The translations under genes and the position numbers were made by a program. Of a stretch of 64,000 nucleotides of DNA, positions 60,096-64,000 are shown in pieces. Every line of letters begins with the position of its first letter. Positions within the stretch are counted from its first letter, which is position 1. Source of the stretch: Branchiostoma floridae (Eukaryota; Chordata; Leptocardii; Amphioxiformes; Branchiostomatidae); the NCBI RefSeq assembly GCF_000003815.2, contig NC_049985.1:7502066-7566065 (forward strand). The letters run 5' to 3'. The notes beneath the pieces were generated by a model. The model saw nothing but the letters and a program-made list of their open reading frames with translations, searched no databases and was not told where the DNA came from.

Positions 60096-60540
60096 CTTCG
60101 ATCCACTCCTCTTCCAAACCCGGAAGTCAAGGTTGACAGCTCCTTTACTAAAGTCTTTTAGTTCGTTAGTGACTTAAACTACGTCTTCCTTGGGTTCTTA
60201 TATATTTATCTCTGGATACATGAGTCAGAAAAAAGATGCAAAATACCAGGTGTCAACGTTAGTTACTGACCCACGACATCTCGTGAGCCTGACGGCATTT
60301 GTTGTCGTGACGTCATCTGCCGACGATTCCAAGCAAAGTAGAGGATGTCTACTTTTATTTGTGAAGGCTATGTAACTTCGTAGAATTTGTGAAGTGTACT
60401 TAACATTTGAATTCAAAACAAATAAAGTAAATTTAGATGTGACAATTACCTTTTTGAGGGTGAACTTGTTGTTTTATCCATAAATATCATTCATCATCAC
60501 CCCTTTCAGCTCGTCTTTTAGAATATTCCAGTGAACCATC
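60096..60540. promoter_or_regulatory. shared SPART/TMEM184C promoter region
   Basis: About 450 bases lie between the SPART start codon and the putative TMEM184C leader exon. A perfect palindromic CRE (TGACGTCA) lies at 60,308-60,315. No TATA box is seen for SPART. A bidirectional promoter is the simplest reading. Confidence 0.55.
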
Positions 60541-60636
60541 ATGGAGGACAGACCTGCCAGTAGATGAGTGTTTGCTGCGGTTTTTCAATTCATCGACTGA
60601 TCCAGCAGCCTCTAAAGCTGTAAACCGCGGGATCTG
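60541..60636 (+). other. TMEM184C: putative TMEM184C 5' leader exon with upstream ORFs
   Basis: A consensus donor GTAAGT follows at 60,637, and an acceptor TTATTCAG ends at 61,057 just before the coding exon. Within the leader, ATG at 60,541 opens MEDRPASR and stops at 60,567. A second ATG at 60,564 opens about 20 codons that also stop before the donor. The 5' limit of this exon is unknown; the start given is only the first ATG. If transcribed, these upstream frames could reduce translation of the main protein. Confidence 0.4.
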
Positions 60637-61084
60637 GTAAGTCTACATCTGTAGTAAGGTAGGGAATTGCATATGATCGGCCTTTTTTTAATAAATGAAT
60701 CCATATGGCTGTGCCTTTGCGTTGTTTTGGTATGGGATCATGGGACCAAGTCGACCTGGACTTCATGAATTGATTACTTGCTTAGCGTTAAATGGATGGG
60801 ACCAAATACAGAAATTCTACCAAATGTTGTGGTATTAAAGTGGTAATGCATGTTTTGTCTTTACTAGATAATGAGTTTTTTAGGCACATCGTGGCTTTCT
60901 GCAAATCAAACTTGTCACCAGTGTCCCAAGTGAAGAACAAATAATTGAGTCAACTCTCTGAGGCATGTGATTTTGGGTCATGTGACTTGATTGACAGTGT
61001 GTAACCTGGTATAAAGTTTCACATCTGGACTGATCCTTGTGGTAAAACTTTATTCAGGGTCTCTCCTGTACCCGTGAAGCCACC

Positions 61085-63804
<2,720 letters not shown>

Positions 63805-64000
63805 TAAACCTAATATCTTGGCTGTTGTGTTTGTGAGTGTCTGTTTGTGTATGCATGTTTGCAATTTTGTTTGTGTGTGTTTGCAATGAATCCCAATATA
63901 CACAATGCATAAGTACATCGTCTGTGTAGCTGTCTTTGTTTATAGGACTGGACAGATTGCAAGACGGTGTGGATTTGGGAGTGAAGTTTGTCACCTCTGA

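Overview
The window looks like nuclear DNA from an invertebrate chordate, most likely a cephalochordate (amphioxus, Branchiostoma). The evidence is intron-containing genes whose proteins align closely with vertebrate orthologues (FBXW7, INTS12, OXSM, SPART, TMEM184C), short introns, AT-rich spacers, and many small non-autonomous DNA transposons and tRNA-derived SINEs. The species call is inference; no species-diagnostic sequence was tested.

Layout: (1) Positions 1-25,744 are mostly non-coding. One convincing orphan coding exon lies at 799-1155, and three short candidate first exons (11,628, 12,773 and 18,023) can each splice in frame to the FBXW7 common exons. (2) 25,745-32,533 (+) holds the FBXW7 common region: nine exons encoding the F-box and eight-bladed WD40 propeller of an SCF ubiquitin ligase receptor. 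(3) 32.5-37.7 kb is a repeat-rich spacer with inverted-repeat elements and a tandem duplication. (4) 37,715-44,140 (+) holds two tandem UNC93-family membrane protein genes with identical exon structure. The first-exon segment appears gene-converted, and the 3' coding tail of copy 1 is duplicated. (5) 45,288-47,500 (-) is an unrecognised two-exon gene of about 189 aa. (6) 49,075-53,815 (-) is INTS12 (Integrator, PHD finger), head to head with (7) OXSM at 54,272-55,669 (+), a mitochondrial ketoacyl-ACP synthase in one uninterrupted coding exon. (8) 56,850-60,095 (-) is SPART (spartin), head to head with (9) TMEM184C from 61,085 (+), which runs off the right edge.

The genes are not an operon and share no pathway. 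The two head-to-head pairs (INTS12/OXSM and SPART/TMEM184C) have short intergenic regions suited to bidirectional promoters. Exon boundaries were placed by hand from GT/AG sites, reading-frame phase and similarity to remembered vertebrate proteins. All coding joins given keep phase, but no transcript data were available.

The most interesting signals are: the alternative first-exon array of FBXW7; a family of perfect or near-perfect foldback elements with TAGCCT ends, two of which have exact 9-bp target duplications; a pair of MITEs with 5-bp duplications; a hAT-like MITE with an 8-bp duplication; and the UNC93 duplication history. I found no evidence of an undescribed multi-gene system.
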